23,620 bases of DNA from GCA-003244245 sp052390115 (GTDB taxonomy: Bacteria > Actinomycetota > Actinomycetes > Mycobacteriales > Pseudonocardiaceae), in the NCBI GenBank assembly GCA_052390115.1, contig JBQTHE010000014.1, positions 1 through 23,620 on the forward strand, given 5' to 3'. Below are positions 1 through 7,699 of this stretch, one piece after another. The position numbers were made by a program, and so were the translations under genes. The notes under the pieces were generated by a model that made no database searches, was not told where the DNA came from, and worked only from the letters and a program-made list of their open reading frames with translations. The first letter of the stretch is position 1; each line of letters opens with the position of its first letter.

Positions 1-69
1 GCTCCGATCGTCACACCAGCCGCGGACTCCGTGGGTTCCTTGGGTGAACTCGCCCCGCAATCTGTAGCG

Positions 70-105
70 GGTGGTCTTCACCCCCGCCCGGGGGTGAAGA
101 CCACC
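70..105. terminator. Perfect 16-bp hairpin, probable terminator
   Basis: Positions 70-85 pair without mismatch with 90-105 around a four-base loop (gccc). The stem is GC-rich and no T-run follows, the form often taken by actinobacterial terminators. It may close an upstream gene outside the window. Positions 1-69 hold no gene that I can support. Confidence 0.6.
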
Positions 106-364
106 TGAATTCTCTATGGAGACTGTACGCGCTAAAGCCGGTACACGCAGATCCAGACCGGGCTGCACCAATTCCAGACGGCGCGCACGGATGGCACTCG
201 ACCCAGTTCACCGTCCGATGAGGATCTACCGGGTACAGCACAATGTGCCCTATTCGTAATCTGCAAACCGTGAACCCGCCGCTGCGGATTAACGAAGTAA
301 CACAAGAGAGGTCCGGACTTAGCCGGGCAGTCAATGAGGAGTGAGAGCGAATGAGGGAAATCCA
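106..364 (+). promoter_or_regulatory. Leader and promoter region of the fasciclin gene
   Basis: No gene is visible between the 70-105 hairpin and the lipoprotein start. A TATTCG/TAATCT stretch near 251-260 could be a -10 element, but no convincing -35 was found. A GAGGGA ribosome binding site at about 353-358 sits 6-7 bases before the GTG at 365 and decides that start. The upstream GTG at 341 has its purine stretch directly abutting it, so I prefer 365. Confidence 0.35.
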
Positions 365-1033
365 GTGAGGAAAATCCAGCGACTGGCTGCGGTCGGCGCT
401 ATGGCGGCGCTGACCGTCGCGCTCGGTGCGTGCAGCAGCACGCAGACGCCGGGCGCCGAAGCTCCGCCTGCGGCACCGGCCAACGAGCCAGCTACACCCA
501 CCACGGGTGCCGGTGTCACCCAGATCACGGACATCTTCGGTTCGGCCTGCAGCCAGGTACCGACGGAAGGCGAGGGCTCGCCGCAAGGCATGGTCGATGA
601 CCCGGTGGCCACTGCGGCCAGCAACAATCCGCTGCTGACGACGCTGGTGGCGGCAGTGACCGCCGCCGAGTTGGGCGACACGCTGAACAGTGCCGAGGCC
701 ATTACCGTGTTCGCACCGGCCGACGCTGCCTTCGCGGACCTGGAGGCCAAGAACCCGGGCATCATCAACCAGCTGACCACCGACCCGAACGTGGCATCGG
801 CGGACAGCCAGCTGTCCCAGATCCTGAAGTACCACGTGGTCGGGCAGCGTTATGACGCCGCCGGTCTCGTCCAGGCCGGCTCGGTAGAGAGCCTGCAAGG
901 CGGCACCGTGACGATCGGTGGCACCGAAGCGGCACCGACCGTGAACGGCAACCCGGTGCTGTGCGGCAACATCCCCACCGAGAACGCCACCGTGTTCGTG
1001 ATTGGCCAGGTGCTGTCGCCGCCAGCCACCTGA
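365..1033 (+). CDS. Fasciclin-domain lipoprotein, MPT70/MPT83-like
   Basis: A 222-residue surface lipoprotein. Residues 1-22 form a lipoprotein signal peptide (basic MRKIQR, hydrophobic core) ending in lipobox LGAC with the lipid Cys at 23. A Pro/Ala/Thr-rich linker covers about 28-50. The rest is one fasciclin (FAS1) domain: DPVATAASNNP near 79-89, ITVFAPADAAF near 113-123, ILKYHVVG near 153-160 and a C-terminal TVFVIGQVLSP. These blocks closely match mycobacterial MPT70/MPB70, including Cys62 and Cys200 at the places where MPB70 has its disulfide. The family is cell-surface attached and thought to mediate adhesion or protein contacts; its role here is unknown. The gene stands alone between two hairpins, so it is probably monocistronic. 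An in-frame GTG at 341 would add eight residues before the signal peptide. Confidence 0.88.
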   Translation: MRKIQRLAAVGAMAALTVALGACSSTQTPGAEAPPAAPANEPATPTTGAGVTQITDIFGSACSQVPTEGEGSPQGMVDDPVATAASNNPLLTTLVAAVTAAELGDTLNSAEAITVFAPADAAFADLEAKNPGIINQLTTDPNVASADSQLSQILKYHVVGQRYDAAGLVQAGSVESLQGGTVTIGGTEAAPTVNGNPVLCGNIPTENATVFVIGQVLSPPAT

Positions 1034-1052
1034 CTCAGGCCACAGCTACCAC

Positions 1053-1092
1053 CCGCCAGGGGCAGCTCCAGTCGTGGAGCCGCCCCTGGCGG
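1053..1092 (+). terminator. 18-bp hairpin downstream of the fasciclin gene
   Basis: Positions 1053-1070 pair with 1075-1092 with one mismatch around the loop gtcg, starting 19 bases after the stop codon. The stem is GC-rich and followed by ctgttctc rather than a clean T-tract. It is a probable intrinsic terminator of the fasciclin transcript. Confidence 0.7.
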
Positions 1093-1100
1093 CTGTTCTC

Positions 1101-1164
1101 ATCGTGAACTCGACGTCACCGACCTCCCAGGCGGCTCGGACGTCGGTGACGTCGAGTTCACGAT
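1101..1164. repeat. Dispersed palindrome family 1, copy A
   Basis: A perfect 23-bp inverted repeat (1101-1123 with 1142-1164) flanks an 18-base spacer. Its inner 21 bases per arm, cgtgaactcgacgtcaccga plus c, recur exactly at 7141-7161 and in the matching right arm there. The 18-base spacers are also similar. It lies directly behind the terminator hairpin at 1053-1092 and ahead of the peptide-importer operon. Confidence 0.85.
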
Positions 1165-1260
1165 GCAGACACACCTGGAGGTGGTCGTGCTGGTGGGGGC
1201 CGAGGGTCGTGCTTCTACGATGTCCGCGATGTCCGCGTGGACACGAAAGAGGGGTACGTC

Positions 1261-1335
1261 GTGACCGACTCGCCGCGCCGCCTTGTTGCGGTGTTGGCGC
1301 TAGCGGAGCTGGGCTGCGCGACGGTTCGGCCATGA
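1261..1335 (+). CDS. 24-codon leader peptide coupled to the permease gene
   Basis: A GTG at 1261 follows AGAGGGG, a strong ribosome binding site with about six bases of spacing. It opens 24 codons ending at TGA 1333-1335, which overlaps the ATG of the permease (1332) as ATGA. The product has basic residues followed by a hydrophobic stretch and a Cys (RRLVAVLALAELGC), like a shortened lipoprotein signal peptide, although E-L-G-C is a poor lipobox. It may be a translational-coupling leader, because the permease start itself has no good ribosome binding site. It may instead be the remnant of a lost lipoprotein gene. Its function is not known. Confidence 0.4.
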   Translation: MTDSPRRLVAVLALAELGCATVRP

Positions 1336-2327
1336 CCGCTCCGCTGGAGGGCCCCGGCTCGCCAGCCCACGGCCGACCCGAGGCTGTCACCGCGGGAATG
1401 GGTACGGCGATCCAGGGTCGTTCCCCCGGTCAGATCGCCTGGCTGCGGCTCAAGCGCGACAAGGTCGCCCTGGCCGGTGGCGGGGTCGTCGCGGGCCTCA
1501 TCCTGGTTGCGATCTTCGCGCCGGTGATCGTCGCGGTGCTCGGGCATCCGCCGCTTGAGTTCCACTACGAGAAGGTCGACCCCGAACTGCAGGTGCCCGC
1601 CGGCAACTTCGGCGGCATCAGCCCGGATTTCCTCTTCGGTGCCGAGCCGGTCAACGGCCGCGACGTGTTCAGCCGCGTTGTCTACGGCTCGCGGATCTCG
1701 CTGCTCATCGCGTTCCTCGCGACGCTGCTCTCGGTGGTGCTCGGCACCGTGATGGGCGTCATCGCCGGGTACTTCGGGGGCTGGGTCGACACCCTGATCA
1801 GCCGGACGATGGACGTCTTCCTGGCGTTCCCGCTGCTGCTGTTCGCGATCGCGCTGGCCGGTGTGGTGCCGGACCGGGCGTTCGGCCTGGAGGGCGACAC
1901 CCTGCGGATCGCGCTGATGGTGTTCATCATCGGGTTCTTCAGCTGGCCCTACATCGGCCGGATCATCCGCGGGCAGGCACTGTCGATGCGCGAGCGCGAG
2001 TTCATCGACGCCGCGCGCAGCCTCGGCGCTGGCAGCCCGCGGATCCTTTTCACCGAGATGCTGCCCAACCTGGCCGCGCCGATCCTGGTCTACTCGACGC
2101 TGCTGATCCCGACCAACATCCTGTTCGAGGCGGCGCTGTCGTTCCTCGGCGTCGGCGTGCGGCCGCCCACCCCGACCTGGGGCGGGATGCTGTCCGAGGC
2201 CACGCACTGGTTCCAGATTGCGCCGAACTTCATGCTCTTCCCCGGGCTGGCGATCTTCATCACGGTGCTGGCGTTCAACCTGTTCGGCGATGGCCTGCGC
2301 GACGCGCTGGACCCGCGGTCGCGATGA
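1332..2327 (+). CDS. Oligopeptide ABC transporter permease, DppC/OppC type
   Basis: One of the two membrane permeases of a peptide importer, 331 residues. The N-terminal cytoplasmic stretch and first membrane helix (about residues 48-72, KVALAGGGVVAGLILVA) form the OppC N-terminal domain. A large external loop follows, with about five more helices in the binding-protein-dependent permease domain. The EAA loop that docks the ATPase is visible as REFIDAARSLGAGSPRILF, about 220-238. The C-terminus GDGLRDALDPR is typical of DppC. The ATG at 1332 was chosen because it overlaps the mini-ORF stop and gives normal length; the upstream open frame is not coding-like. An ATG at 1396 is a shorter alternative. 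The stop overlaps ATG 2324 as ATGA. C-type permeases usually come after the B-type, so this first place is unusual. Confidence 0.9.
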   Translation: MTAPLEGPGSPAHGRPEAVTAGMGTAIQGRSPGQIAWLRLKRDKVALAGGGVVAGLILVAIFAPVIVAVLGHPPLEFHYEKVDPELQVPAGNFGGISPDFLFGAEPVNGRDVFSRVVYGSRISLLIAFLATLLSVVLGTVMGVIAGYFGGWVDTLISRTMDVFLAFPLLLFAIALAGVVPDRAFGLEGDTLRIALMVFIIGFFSWPYIGRIIRGQALSMREREFIDAARSLGAGSPRILFTEMLPNLAAPILVYSTLLIPTNILFEAALSFLGVGVRPPTPTWGGMLSEATHWFQIAPNFMLFPGLAIFITVLAFNLFGDGLRDALDPRSR

Positions 2328-2350
2328 AGAAGACGAAGGGGTATCCCGAG

Positions 2351-4081
2351 ATGAGCAGAAGTCGCCTAGTCAGGCTCGGCGTCCTCGCAATGCTGGTGCT
2401 GGCCAGCTGTGGCGGGCCGACGTCCGGCGGCGGTAACGCGAACGGCGGCACGGTCGGAGGAGTCCATAACCCTTCCGACGTGACGGGTGGCACCCTGCGG
2501 TACGCGAACTCCGGGGACTGGGACTCCCTCGACCCGGCCGACACGTACTACGCCTACTCCTTTAACTTCGTCCGGAACTACGGGCGGGCGCTGTTGATGT
2601 TCAAATCGGCTCCAGGCCAGCAGGGCGCTCAGCTCGTGCCCGACCTCGCCGAGTCGCTCGGCCGTTCCAGCAACGATGCCAAGACCTGGACCTATACCCT
2701 GCGCCAGGGTGTGAAGTTCGAGGACGGCACGCCTGTCACCAGCAAGGACGTCAAGTACGCCGTCGAACGGTCGCTGGACAAGACGACCTTTCCCAGTGGG
2801 CCGACGTACTTCAACGACGTCCTGGACCTGCAGGGCTACACCAGCCCGTACTCCGATCCCGACCCGAACAAGCTTGGCCTGAAGGCGATCGAGACCCCGG
2901 ACGACCGGACGATCGTCTTCCGCCTGCGCAAGGCGTTCAGCGGTTTCGACTACCTGGCGCAACTGCCGGCCACCATTCCGGTGCCGCAGGCGAAAGACAC
3001 CGGGTCGAAGTACAAGGAGCACGTCGTCTCGACCGGCCCGTACATGTTCGAGACCAACGAGCTGGGCAAGCGTTTCACGATGGTCCGCAACCCGCACTGG
3101 GACCCGGCTACCGACCCGAACCGCCGGCCGCTGCCCGATCGGATCACCGTCGACCTGAACGTCAACGCTGATGACGTCGACAACCGGCTCATCTCCGGTG
3201 ATCTCGACGTCTCGATCGAGGGCTCCGGTGTCGGGCCCTCGGCGCAGGGCCGGATCCTCGCCGACCAGGGCCTGCGCGCGAACACCGACTCCGCGCTGGT
3301 CGCCCGGCTGTGGTTCACCGCGCTGAACTCCGACGTCGCGCCGCTGGACAACATCCACTGCCGCAAGGCGGTGCTGTATGCCACCGACCGGACCGGTTAC
3401 CAGCGCGCCTACGGCGGAGCGACCGGCGGCGAGATCGCCACGAACCTGCTGCCGCCGGTGATCCCCGGTGCGGAGCGGTTCGACCTCTACCCGTCGCCGA
3501 ACAACACCGGCGACATCGCCAAAGCCCGCGACGAGCTTGCCCAGTGCGGCCGGCCCGACGGCTTCACCACCGGCATCTCCTACCGCGCCGAGCGGCCCAA
3601 GGAGAAGGCCACCGCCGAGGCACTGCAGCAGTCGCTGGCGCGGGCCGGGATCAACCTGGAGATCAAGCCGTACCCGCTGGCCGACTACCTGCGCCTGTAC
3701 GCCGGCAAGCCGGACTTCGCGAAATCCAACGGCCTGGGTCTGATCGTCTATGGCTGGGGCGCGGACTGGCCCGACGGCTACGGGTTCCTCTCCCAGCTCG
3801 TCGACAGCCGGGTCATCCGGGCCACCGGAGGCAACTCCAACCTGGGAATCAAGGACCCGGCGATCGACCAGCTGCTCGACCAGGTGCTGGTGACCACCGA
3901 CGCCGCAGCCCGGGAGCAGCTCTGGGTCGGCATCGACCGCAAGGTGATGGAGAACGCGTTCGTGCTGCCCGGCGTCTGGGCCAAGGGCTTGCTGTACCGG
4001 CCGCCGAACCTGACCAACGTGTTCATCAGCGACGGCTACCAGATGTACGACTACCCGGCGCTGGGCACCACCAGGAAGTAG
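2351..4081 (+). CDS. Peptide ABC transporter substrate-binding lipoprotein
   Basis: The receptor of the peptide importer, 576 residues, of the SBP_bac_5 (DppA/OppA) family. The signal peptide SRSRLVRLGVLAMLVLASC ends in lipobox LASC, and a Gly/Asn-rich linker follows. The mature part opens with GGTLRYANSGDWDSLDPADTYY, the usual family start. Family-typical blocks follow, such as LAESLGRSSNDAKTWTYTLR and VKFEDGTPVTSKDVKYA. Length fits the family. Two starts are possible: ATG 2324 overlaps the permease stop but has no ribosome binding site, and ATG 2351 has GAAGGGG about ten bases upstream, which I prefer. The receptor lies between the two permease genes, and its stop is two bases before the GTG of the next gene. 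The substrate is probably peptides, but glycosides or nickel chelates cannot be excluded. Confidence 0.9.
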   Translation: MSRSRLVRLGVLAMLVLASCGGPTSGGGNANGGTVGGVHNPSDVTGGTLRYANSGDWDSLDPADTYYAYSFNFVRNYGRALLMFKSAPGQQGAQLVPDLAESLGRSSNDAKTWTYTLRQGVKFEDGTPVTSKDVKYAVERSLDKTTFPSGPTYFNDVLDLQGYTSPYSDPDPNKLGLKAIETPDDRTIVFRLRKAFSGFDYLAQLPATIPVPQAKDTGSKYKEHVVSTGPYMFETNELGKRFTMVRNPHWDPATDPNRRPLPDRITVDLNVNADDVDNRLISGDLDVSIEGSGVGPSAQGRILADQGLRANTDSALVARLWFTALNSDVAPLDNIHCRKAVLYATDRTGYQRAYGGATGGEIATNLLPPVIPGAERFDLYPSPNNTGDIAKARDELAQCGRPDGFTTGISYRAERPKEKATAEALQQSLARAGINLEIKPYPLADYLRLYAGKPDFAKSNGLGLIVYGWGADWPDGYGFLSQLVDSRVIRATGGNSNLGIKDPAIDQLLDQVLVTTDAAAREQLWVGIDRKVMENAFVLPGVWAKGLLYRPPNLTNVFISDGYQMYDYPALGTTRK

Positions 4082-4083
4082 CT

Positions 4084-5094
4084 GTGTTCGCATACATTGT
4101 TCGGCGGATGGTCGCGGCGGTGATCCTGCTGGCGATCGTCACCGCGGCGACGTTCGCGATCTTCTTCCTGGTACCCCGGCTGGCCGGGGCCACGCCGGAG
4201 GATCTCGCCTCGCGCTATGTCGGCCGGACCGCCTCTCCCGAGGTGATCCGGGAGATCGCGGACAAGCTCGGGTTCACCGACCCGATCTGGGTTCAGTACG
4301 GCCGGTTCGTCAAAGGCCTGGTTGTCGGCGCGGACTACAGCACCGGCCCCACCACGGTGCACTGCCCGGCGCCGTGCTTCGGGTACTCCTTCCTCACCCA
4401 GAACCCGGTGCTGCCCGACCTGATCGACCGGCTGCCGGTGACGATGTCGCTCGCGGCCGGCGGAGCACTGATCTGGCTGGTCGCCGGAGTGTCCACCGGT
4501 GTGGTCTCCGCGCTGCGCCGGGGCAGTGTCTTCGACCGTGCCACGATGGGCGTCGCCTTGGCCGGTGTCTCGCTGCCGATCTTCTTCACCGGACTGCTGG
4601 CGCTGTCGATCTTCAGCTACGGGCTGGGTATCACCGCACCGGGGGGCAGCTACGTTCCCATCGAGGACAATCCGCTGCGCTGGGCGTACAGCCTGATCCT
4701 GCCGTGGGTTACGCTGGCGTTCCTCTACGCCGCTGGCTACGCGCGGCTGACCAGGGCGGGCATGCTCGACACGATGGGCGAGGACTTCATCCGGACCGCC
4801 CGCGCCAAGGGGCTGCCGGAGCGCACCGTGGTGGTCAAGCACGGGCTGCGGGCGTCGCTCACTCCGATCCTGACGATCTTCGGGCTGGACCTCGGTTTGC
4901 TGCTGGGCGGCGCGATCCTGACCGAGAGCACGTACTCGCTGCCGGGTATCGGCAAGTACGCGGTGGACGCAGTGGTCAGCAACGACCTACCGAAGGTGCT
5001 CGGGGTGGTGCTGGTCGGCAGCATCTTCATCATCGGAGCCAACCTCGTCGTGGACCTGCTCTACGCCGTGGTCGACCCGAGGGTGCGGTGCTGA
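4084..5094 (+). CDS. Oligopeptide ABC transporter permease, DppB/OppB type
   Basis: The second membrane permease, 336 residues. It starts with the family's FAYIVRRMVAAVILLAIVTAATFAIFFLVPR-like helix, represented here by VFAYIVRR and a following hydrophobic stretch. Next come an extracytoplasmic loop with LGFTDPIWVQYGRF and about five helices. The ATPase-docking EAA loop is EDFIRTARAKGLPERTVV, about residues 236-253. The end, VVDLLYAVVDPRVR, is typical of DppB. The GTG at 4084 was chosen because it follows the receptor stop by two bases and gives the normal N-terminus. The stop TGA overlaps the ATG of the next gene (TGATG), so the genes are translationally coupled. A Cys-containing insert, CPAPC, in the first external loop (about residues 95-99) is somewhat unusual. 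Confidence 0.92.
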   Translation: MFAYIVRRMVAAVILLAIVTAATFAIFFLVPRLAGATPEDLASRYVGRTASPEVIREIADKLGFTDPIWVQYGRFVKGLVVGADYSTGPTTVHCPAPCFGYSFLTQNPVLPDLIDRLPVTMSLAAGGALIWLVAGVSTGVVSALRRGSVFDRATMGVALAGVSLPIFFTGLLALSIFSYGLGITAPGGSYVPIEDNPLRWAYSLILPWVTLAFLYAAGYARLTRAGMLDTMGEDFIRTARAKGLPERTVVVKHGLRASLTPILTIFGLDLGLLLGGAILTESTYSLPGIGKYAVDAVVSNDLPKVLGVVLVGSIFIIGANLVVDLLYAVVDPRVRC

Positions 5095-6116
5095 TGAGCC
5101 CGTTTCTCGACGTGCGTGACCTGCGGGTGCATTTCCCGACCGCCGACGGCGTGGTCAAGGCGGTGGATGGGCTGTCGCTGCAACTGGACCGCGGGCGCCG
5201 GCTGGGGGTGGTCGGGGAATCAGGCTCGGGCAAGAGCGTGACCGCCTTGTCGATCATGGGCCTGCACCAGCCGGGATCTGCGCGGATCTCCGGCGAGATC
5301 TGGCTCGGGGGCGCAGAGCTGGTCTCGGCCGAGACCGAGCAGGTCCGCAAGCTGCGCGGCCGGAGCATGGCGATGATCTTCCAGGATCCGCTGTCGGCGA
5401 TGCACCCGTACTACCCCGTGGGCCACCAGATCATCGAGGCCTACCGGCTGCACCACGACGTCAGCAAGCGGGCCGCGCGGCGGCGTGCGGTGGAGCTGCT
5501 CGACCGGGTCGGCATCCCGCAGGCGCCCGCACGCGTCGATGACTACCCGCACCAATTCTCCGGCGGCATGCGGCAGCGCGCCATGATCGCGATGGCGCTG
5601 TCGTGCGACCCTTCGCTGCTCATCGCCGACGAGCCGACGACCGCGCTGGACGTCACGGTGCAGGCCCAGATCCTCGACCTGATCCGTGAGTTGCAGGCCG
5701 AGTTCGACTCCGCGGTGATCATCGTCACCCACGACCTGGGCGTGGTCGCCGAGCTAGCCGACGACATCCTGGTGATGTACGCGGGACGAGCCGTCGAGTA
5801 CGGGCCGGCGAATGCGGTGTTCTCCTCGCCCCAGCACCCCTATACCTGGGGCCTGCTCGGCTCGGCGCCGCGATGGGACCGCGAGCGTTCGGAGCGGTTG
5901 GCGCCGATCCCGGGCAGCCCACCGAGCCTGATCAATGTCCCGTCCGGTTGCCCGTTTCACCCCCGCTGTGCCTACGCCGAGCAGACCGGGGGGCAGGCGA
6001 GCACCAGCCGGCCCGAGCTACGGCTGACGGGGTCTGGGGACCACCTGGTCGCCTGCCACCTCTCCGACGAGCACCGGGCGCACATCTTCGACAACGAGAT
6101 CCGGCCCAAGCTGTGA
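5094..6116 (+). CDS. Oligopeptide ABC transporter ATP-binding protein, DppD type
   Basis: The first of two ATPases that power the peptide importer at the inner face of the membrane, 340 residues. Walker A is GESGSGKSV (41-49) and the Q-loop is MIFQDPLSAMHP. The ABC signature is FSGGMRQRAMIA, Walker B is LLIADEPTTALD, and the H-loop is IVTHDLGVV. The C-terminal oligopeptide-transporter domain shows PGSPPSLINVPSGCPFHPRC, with the Cys residues that often bind an iron-sulfur cluster in this family. The start ATG at 5094 overlaps the upstream stop. The stop TGA at 6114-6116 overlaps the GTG of the next gene. All catalytic motifs are intact. Confidence 0.94.
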   Translation: MSPFLDVRDLRVHFPTADGVVKAVDGLSLQLDRGRRLGVVGESGSGKSVTALSIMGLHQPGSARISGEIWLGGAELVSAETEQVRKLRGRSMAMIFQDPLSAMHPYYPVGHQIIEAYRLHHDVSKRAARRRAVELLDRVGIPQAPARVDDYPHQFSGGMRQRAMIAMALSCDPSLLIADEPTTALDVTVQAQILDLIRELQAEFDSAVIIVTHDLGVVAELADDILVMYAGRAVEYGPANAVFSSPQHPYTWGLLGSAPRWDRERSERLAPIPGSPPSLINVPSGCPFHPRCAYAEQTGGQASTSRPELRLTGSGDHLVACHLSDEHRAHIFDNEIRPKL

Positions 6117-7105
6117 GCGCTTCAACGGCGCTGCTGCGGGTGTCCGGGCTGCGCAAGCACTTCCCGGTCCGGCGGGGACTGCTGCGGCGCAAGGTCGGCG
6201 CTGTGCAGGCCGTCGACGGGCTGGACTTCGAGGTGCGCCGCGGCGAGACGCTGTCGCTGGTGGGCGAGTCGGGCTGCGGCAAGACGACCACCGGGCGGCT
6301 GCTCACCCGGCTGCTCGAGCCGACTGCCGGATCGATCGTCTTCGACGGGCGCGACATCACGCATCTGCCCGCACGCCGGATGCGCCCGCTGCGCCGGGAC
6401 ATCCAGATGATCTTCCAGGACCCGTACTCGTCTCTGAACCCGCGGCACACCGTCGGCACCATCGTCGGTGCTCCGTTCCGGATCCAGGGCGTGGATCCGC
6501 CCGGCGGGGTGCGGTCGGCGGTGCAGGAGCTGCTGGAGCTGGTCGGTCTGAACCCCGAGCACTACAACCGGTACCCGCACGAGTTCTCCGGCGGCCAGCG
6601 CCAGCGCATCGGCATCGCCCGCACGCTGGCACTGCGGCCGAAGCTGATCGTGGCCGACGAGCCGGTCTCCGCGCTGGACGTGTCGATCCAGGCCCAAGTG
6701 ATCAACCTGCTGGAAGACCTGCAGGACGAGCTGGACCTGACCTACCTGCTGATCGCCCATGACCTGTCGGTGGTACGGCACGTGTCAGACCGCGTCGCGG
6801 TCATGTACCTCGGCAAGATCGTCGAACTCGGTGACCGCAACGCCGTGTACTCCCGGCCGATGCATCCCTACACGGTGGCCATGCTCTCGGCGGTGCCGGT
6901 GCTCGACCCGAAGCAGCGCAACGCGGGTCGCAGGATCCTGCTCACCGGCGACGTACCCAGCCCGCTGAACCCGCCTTCAGCCTGCCGCTTCCACACCCGC
7001 TGCTGGAAAGCCCAGCAGATCTGCCGCACCCAAGAACCCCCCCTGACCGAGTTGGCCCCCGGCCACCACGTCGCCTGCCACCTCCCCGAAAACCCGCCGC
7101 CCTGA
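6113..7105 (+). CDS. Oligopeptide ABC transporter ATP-binding protein, DppF type
   Basis: The second ATPase of the importer, 330 residues. DppF-type features are the N-terminal LRKHFPVRRGLLRRKVG followed by VQAVDGL. Walker A is GESGCGKTTT (51-60) and the Q-loop is MIFQDPYSSLNPR. The signature is FSGGQRQRIGIA, Walker B is LIVADEPVSALD, and the H-loop is LIAHDLSVV. The C-terminal domain has GDVPSPLNPPSACRFHTRC. The GTG at 6113 overlaps the preceding stop by four bases. This is the last gene of the operon; a family-1 palindrome starts 31 bases after the stop and probably ends transcription. Confidence 0.94.
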   Translation: MSASTALLRVSGLRKHFPVRRGLLRRKVGAVQAVDGLDFEVRRGETLSLVGESGCGKTTTGRLLTRLLEPTAGSIVFDGRDITHLPARRMRPLRRDIQMIFQDPYSSLNPRHTVGTIVGAPFRIQGVDPPGGVRSAVQELLELVGLNPEHYNRYPHEFSGGQRQRIGIARTLALRPKLIVADEPVSALDVSIQAQVINLLEDLQDELDLTYLLIAHDLSVVRHVSDRVAVMYLGKIVELGDRNAVYSRPMHPYTVAMLSAVPVLDPKQRNAGRRILLTGDVPSPLNPPSACRFHTRCWKAQQICRTQEPPLTELAPGHHVACHLPENPPP

Positions 7106-7135
7106 CGAGCCCGCGCCGACCCTCCATGATCTGTG

Positions 7136-7205
7136 TGTGGCGTGAACTCGACGTCACCGACATCCCACGCGCTCGAAACGTCGGTGACGTCGAGTTCACG
7201 CCACA
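7136..7205. repeat. Dispersed palindrome family 1, copy B
   Basis: A perfect 26-bp inverted repeat (7136-7161 with 7180-7205) around an 18-base spacer. It shares its inner 21 bp with copy A at 1101-1164, and the spacer begins with the same tccca at the same place. It lies between two convergent genes (dppF-type and hepT-type), which suits a bidirectional terminator. Confidence 0.88.
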
Positions 7206-7357
7206 GAAATACAGTCGAGCTCGACGACAAGCCGCTCATCGCCATTCGGAGCCGAATCGCGGTTTTGCGTGTACCGTCGAGCTACACGCCGTTCTGAGGT
7301 GTGAAATCGGTCGGCTTGCAGGGCGCGGCACGCTTTGTTCGCCGAAGCGCCCACGCG
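7206..7357. other. Convergent intergenic region with small palindromes
   Basis: No gene is visible. Three short inverted repeats occur: gtcgagctcgac at 7214-7225, attcgg/ccgaat at 7244-7257 and gcgtgta/tacacgc at 7267-7289 (nine-base loop). They could be parts of a terminator for the minus-strand toxin gene, but none is strong alone. Confidence 0.3.
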
Positions 7358-7699
7358 TCATGACCGTTGATCAGCAAGTTGATCGAGGAGCCGCTTCGCC
7401 GCGGCCATGAGGGGTGGTAAGTCTTCGGAGAGGGTGGCCTGCACGATTGCGTGGGCGGTATCGAAGTATCGGTGGGCGAGGTGGTTGCGCATACCGGCGA
7501 CGTCGATCCAGGAGATGGCTGGTTCCCGTGCGAGCAGGTCGGGGTCGATGGCTTTGACTGCTTCGCCGATTTCGATGAGACGAACTCGGACGGCGTCAAA
7601 TATCAGCCCGTCATCGAGCTCGCCTCGCGTGATGTGATCGGCGATGGCGGCGCCAGCGGGGAGGATATCGGCCAACCGTTGGTCGTCGCGGCGACTCAC
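7358..7699 (-). CDS. hepT: HepT-like ribonuclease toxin (DUF86)
   Basis: A 113-residue helical protein of the HepT/DUF86 family, the toxin of HepT-MntA (type VII) toxin-antitoxin pairs. HepT dimers are HEPN-type ribonucleases with the catalytic motif R-x4-6-H-x-Y. It is visible as R71, H76 and Y78 in GMRNHLAHRYFD. The partner MntA inactivates the toxin by AMP-adding modification of the Tyr in this motif (known for the family). Its ATG overlaps the stop of the antitoxin gene by four bases (ATGA), so the antitoxin is translated first. Length and motif are intact, so the toxin is probably functional. The gene is convergent with the peptide-importer operon. Confidence 0.85.
   Translation of the reverse strand: MSRRDDQRLADILPAGAAIADHITRGELDDGLIFDAVRVRLIEIGEAVKAIDPDLLAREPAISWIDVAGMRNHLAHRYFDTAHAIVQATLSEDLPPLMAAAKRLLDQLADQRS

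Noticed and set aside
1002..1331. N-terminal extension of the DppC-type permease
   Set aside because: The extension crosses the terminator and palindrome and has no coding character; ATG 1332 gives the family N-terminus.
2366..4093. 575-codon open frame on the minus strand
   Set aside because: It is the antisense shadow of the peptide-binding lipoprotein gene; the plus-strand protein has clear family motifs and a signal peptide.
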